A DNA stretch of 7,926 nt, taken from assembly GCA_027457205.1 (NCBI GenBank), contig DAIDTM010000640.1:1-7926 (forward strand). The letters run 5' to 3'. Made by a program: the position numbers and the translations under genes. This document shows, piece by piece, positions 5,302 to 7,926 of the stretch. The first letter of the stretch is position 1. Each line of letters opens with the position of its first letter. The notes below the pieces were generated by a model. That model was not told the DNA's origin. It searched no databases and was given only the letters and a program-made list of their open reading frames with translations. This DNA comes from Anaerolineae bacterium. GTDB lineage: Bacteria; Chloroflexota; Anaerolineae; UBA4142.

Positions 5302-7749
5302 ATGGATCAGCGCGTCGATCCCAAGCTGCGTGTGTCTGCCGTCCCCTCGCGCAATACCGCGATGGAATCGCGAACGCGACCACCGATAAACTTGACCCCG
5401 AATGCGCGCGTCGTTCTGGAAAAGCGCTATTTGCGGCGCGGTCCGGACGGCAAGCCAATGGAAACACCGGAGGAGATGTTCGACCGCATCGCGCGGACGG
5501 TCGCCGAGCCGGACGCGCGCTATGGCGTCGACGCTGCCGCCGCGCGCGACCAGTTCTACGCGCTCCTCACCGAACTCCGTTTCTTCCCCAACTCGCCGAC
5601 GTTCACCGGCGCAGGCACGCCGCTGGGACAGCTTGCCGCGTGTTTCGTCCTGCCCATCACGGACGATATGGGACGCGAGTCGCGCGGCATCTTTTCGACG
5701 CTGCGCGCCGCCGCGCTCATTCAGCAGACAGGCGGCGGCAATGGCTTTTCGTTCTCGCGGCTGCGCCCGCGCGGCGATCACGTGATGACGAGCGCCGGCG
5801 TCGCGACGGGTCCGGTTGGTTTTCTGCGCGTCTACGACACCGCGTTCGGCGAAATCGCGCAGGGCGGCACGCGCCGCGGCGCGAACATGGCAGTGTTGCG
5901 CGTCGATCACCCGGACGTTTTCGATTTCATCCGCAGCAAGACCGTCGAAGGATCGATCAGCAATTTCAACATCTCGGTCGGCGTGACCGACGCGTTCATG
6001 CGCTCGGTCGAGAACGACGAGGATTTCGAACTCATCAATCCGCGCGACCACAAAGTCTGGCGCACCGTCCGCGCGCGCGATCTCTTCGACGAAATCGTCA
6101 AGCACGCGCACCACAACGGCGAGCCGGGCGTCCTCTTCCTCGACGCGGCGAATCGCCAGAACCCGGTGCCGCATCTGTACGAACTGGAGGCGACGAATCC
6201 ATGCGGGGAGCAATGGCTCGGACCTTACGAGAACTGCTGCCTCGGCTCGATCAATCTCGCGCAGCACATCACACCCAACGGCAAACTCGATTGGGCGAAA
6301 CTGCGCGAATCGACGGAGCTCTCGACGCGCTTTCTCGATAACGTTGTCGACGCGAACAAGTATGTGCCGGCGGTGCCGGAGCTGGCGGAAGCCGCGAACC
6401 GCGCGCGCCGCATCGGTATCGGCATTATGGGTCTGGGCGATGTGATGTATCGCCTCGGCGTGCGCTACGGTTCGCCCGCCGGCGAAGAACTCGCCGGGCA
6501 GATCATGGAATTCGTCCGTTATCATTCGATGAAGACAAGCGTCGAGCTGGCGCGGACGCGCGGCGCGTTCCCCGCGATCAAGGGTTCGCTGTACGATCCG
6601 GAAAATCTGCGCTGGTCGCCGCCCAAACCGCTGGAGCCGTTCACGCGCGACTGGGGACGTCCCGCGATCGATTGGAACGAAATTGTCGCGGGGATCAAGC
6701 AGTACGGCATTCGCAACGCGGCGCAGACCACCGTCGCGCCGACCGGTACGATTGCGACGGTTGCCGGCGTGGAATCGTATGGCTGCGAGCCGGTGTTCGC
6801 GCTTGCCTACACGCGGCACGTCAACGACAATGGCAAAGACCTGCAGCTCGATTACGTCAGTCCGATGTTCGAGCGCGCGCTGACCGACGCCGGCGTGGAC
6901 GAATCAACGCGGCAAAAGATTTTCGAGCGCGTGCGCGTGACCGGCACGTGCCAGGGCATCGATGATGTGCCAGAGCAGATTCGTGATACATTCGTCATCG
7001 CGAGCGATATTACGCCGGAAGAGCATGTGCGAATGCAGGGCGCGATGCAGGCATTCGTCGACAACTCGCTGTCCAAGACGATCAATTTTCCATCGACCGC
7101 AACGGTGGATGAGGTAGCAAAAGCGTACTTTCTCGCGTGGAAGCTGGGCTGCAAAGGCATCACCGTCTACGTCGCCGGCACGCGCGAAAAAGTCGTCCTC
7201 GAGACGAAAGAGACCGCCGACGCTGCGCGGAAAACGGGCATCCAGCCCGATGAGCCGAAAAAGCCGCGCCCGCGCCAGCTGCACGGCGCGACGTATGAGA
7301 TCGCGACGCCGCTCGGCAAGGCGTACGTCACCGTCAATCGCAACGGCAACGAGCAACCGTTCGAGGTCTTTTGCAACGTCGGCAAAGCCGGCTCGGACAC
7401 CGCAGCGGTCAGCGAGGCAATTGGACGCTTGATCTCGCTCGCGTTGCGCTTGCCGTCGCCGCTCACGCCGACGGAACGGCTGGAGCAAGTCGTTTCGCAA
7501 CTTGCCGGCATCGGCGGCGGCAGACCGATGGGCTTTGGCTTGCAGCGCGTGCGTTCGCTGCCGGATGGCGGCGCGCAAGTGCTGGCGGAAGACCTGGGGC
7601 AGCCGCGCGTGGAGCAGAAAGACGGGAGCGAAGCGAAGCAGCTGCAGCTGTTCAAGGTCGGTGATTTGTGTCCCGAATGTGGTCAGGCATCGTTCGTGAA
7701 CGAAGAGGGCTGCCGCAAGTGCTACAGTTGCGGGCACAGCGAGTGTTGA
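5302..7749 (+). CDS. nrdJ: Class II (adenosylcobalamin-dependent) ribonucleoside-diphosphate reductase NrdJ
   Basis: 815 residues. This cytoplasmic enzyme reduces ribonucleotides to deoxyribonucleotides by a thiyl radical generated from coenzyme B12, without oxygen. The redox cysteine is Cys114 in GQLAACFVLP. Asn299, Cys301 and Glu303 of NPCGE form the active site, Cys301 being the thiyl radical residue, and Cys312 is the partner of Cys114. The 11-residue spacing 301-312 equals that of Thermotoga maritima NrdJ (Cys322-Cys333). APTGTIATVAG (479-489) is the phosphate-binding loop. A TSCPD-type domain spans about 664-745. The C-terminus has CPEC (790-793) and Cys804, 807, 810 and 815, a zinc-binding and thiol-relay tail. 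No N-terminal ATP-cone is visible. Cys313 stands where Asn is usual. ATG 5302 follows AGGAGGAGGAG (5289-5299). The frame is open further upstream, from a GTG at 5200, but that stretch contains the terminator. Confidence 0.97.
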   Translation: MDQRVDPKLRVSAVPSRNTAMESRTRPPINLTPNARVVLEKRYLRRGPDGKPMETPEEMFDRIARTVAEPDARYGVDAAAARDQFYALLTELRFFPNSPTFTGAGTPLGQLAACFVLPITDDMGRESRGIFSTLRAAALIQQTGGGNGFSFSRLRPRGDHVMTSAGVATGPVGFLRVYDTAFGEIAQGGTRRGANMAVLRVDHPDVFDFIRSKTVEGSISNFNISVGVTDAFMRSVENDEDFELINPRDHKVWRTVRARDLFDEIVKHAHHNGEPGVLFLDAANRQNPVPHLYELEATNPCGEQWLGPYENCCLGSINLAQHITPNGKLDWAKLRESTELSTRFLDNVVDANKYVPAVPELAEAANRARRIGIGIMGLGDVMYRLGVRYGSPAGEELAGQIMEFVRYHSMKTSVELARTRGAFPAIKGSLYDPENLRWSPPKPLEPFTRDWGRPAIDWNEIVAGIKQYGIRNAAQTTVAPTGTIATVAGVESYGCEPVFALAYTRHVNDNGKDLQLDYVSPMFERALTDAGVDESTRQKIFERVRVTGTCQGIDDVPEQIRDTFVIASDITPEEHVRMQGAMQAFVDNSLSKTINFPSTATVDEVAKAYFLAWKLGCKGITVYVAGTREKVVLETKETADAARKTGIQPDEPKKPRPRQLHGATYEIATPLGKAYVTVNRNGNEQPFEVFCNVGKAGSDTAAVSEAIGRLISLALRLPSPLTPTERLEQVVSQLAGIGGGRPMGFGLQRVRSLPDGGAQVLAEDLGQPRVEQKDGSEAKQLQLFKVGDLCPECGQASFVNEEGCRKCYSCGHSEC

Positions 7750-7752
7750 GAG

Positions 7753-7806
7753 AGTGGCGTGAGGTGTGTGGCTAGTGACGAGATGAAGTCACTCGCCACT
7801 TTGTTT
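7753..7806 (+). terminator. Probable intrinsic terminator after nrdJ
   Basis: A 12-bp stem with one mismatch (7768-7779 with 7788-7799: GTGGC-x-AGTGAC against GTCACT-x-GCCAC) has an 8-nt loop, and TTTGTTT follows at 7800-7806. A competing pairing joins AGTGGCG (7753-7759) to CGCCACT (7794-7800). The stem begins 18 nt after the nrdJ stop, the usual place for a terminator. The T-tract is interrupted by a G, so it may be less efficient than the terminator at 5211-5258. Confidence 0.65.
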
Positions 7807-7843
7807 AAGCCCGCGAATTGTAACTACTCAGCCATCGTTCGAT

Positions 7844-7906
7844 TTATCCGCGAATCACGCGAATCTTCGCTAATTTTTTCTTTTCATTCGCGTTATTCGC
7901 GGATAA
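7844..7906. repeat. 21-bp inverted repeat built from 9-nt words, downstream of nrdJ
   Basis: The arms at 7844-7864 and 7886-7906 are complementary at 20 of 21 positions (C7856 faces A7895). The 21-nt AT-rich loop contains a run of six T. Each arm is itself made of near-tandem 9-mers (CGCGAATCA then CGCGAATCT; ATTCGCGTT then ATTCGCGGA). A further copy of CCGCGAAT lies at 7811-7818, outside the palindrome. No ORF overlaps it. The T-run is in the loop rather than after the 3' arm, although TTTT does occur at 7907-7910, so a bidirectional terminator role is possible. It looks more like a dispersed palindromic repeat (REP-like), which needs genome-wide copy number to confirm. The rest of the segment to 7926 shows nothing recognisable. 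Confidence 0.7.
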
Positions 7907-7926
7907 TTTTGCCTGTTCACATGAGC

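Noticed and set aside
5238..6341. 367-codon + strand frame overlapping nrdJ
   Set aside because: Arg/Ala-rich frame-shifted reading of nrdJ, starting inside the terminator, without its own ribosome binding site.
5287..6819. 510-codon open frame on the - strand antisense to nrdJ
   Set aside because: It is a shadow of GC-rich codon usage: the sense frame is a complete NrdJ, and the antisense product is Arg-rich low-complexity with no recognisable domain.

Overview
The window is GC-rich bacterial chromosome. Every gene lies on the + strand, in the order ddl (3' end only), ftsQ, ftsA, ftsZ, a small secreted protein, nrdR, nrdJ. It is the distal end of a division and cell-wall (dcw) cluster followed by a ribonucleotide-reductase module. 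The gene order and the β-rich domain of the secreted protein remind me of Anaerolineae-type Chloroflexota. That placement is an inference from memory of similar proteins, not a search result. A class II, adenosylcobalamin-dependent reductase needs neither oxygen nor a glycyl radical, so it fits an anaerobic or facultative lifestyle with access to B12.

Region 1 (1-2273): the C-terminal 55 residues of D-Ala-D-Ala ligase, then ftsQ 15 nt later, then ftsA after a 53-nt gap. That gap is filled by an AT-rich tandem plus inverted repeat that begins in the ftsQ stop codon. Together these genes supply the peptidoglycan precursor dipeptide, the septal membrane protein that connects division to wall synthesis, and the actin-like membrane anchor of the Z-ring.

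Region 2 (2274-3587): a 216-nt gap with a near-consensus sigma70 promoter, a leader of about 150 nt containing a perfect hairpin, and ftsZ. The strong Shine-Dalgarno at 2479-2485 places the ftsZ start at 2490. The longer upstream reading frame is probably leader.

Region 3 (3588-4380): a gene for an exported protein of 253 residues, with a signal peptide, Pro-Trp hexapeptide repeats, a proline-rich linker and one β-rich domain. It is probably transcribed with ftsZ.

Region 4 (4381-7749): a promoter with an extended -10 and a leader with a 13-bp stem precede nrdR, the zinc-ribbon/ATP-cone repressor of RNR genes. A 181-nt gap follows with a textbook intrinsic terminator only about 44 nt before the nrdJ start. 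No convincing promoter lies between terminator and gene, so nrdJ may be controlled by transcription attenuation. nrdJ encodes a complete class II RNR of 815 residues with all expected catalytic cysteines.

Region 5 (7750-7926): no gene seen. It has a terminator-like hairpin for nrdJ and then an imperfect 21-bp inverted repeat built from 9-nt words.

The protein content is mostly conserved housekeeping, and I see no clear new multi-gene system. The best leads are the RNA leaders of nrdJ, nrdR and ftsZ, the two intergenic palindromic repeats, and the unnamed secreted protein between ftsZ and nrdR.
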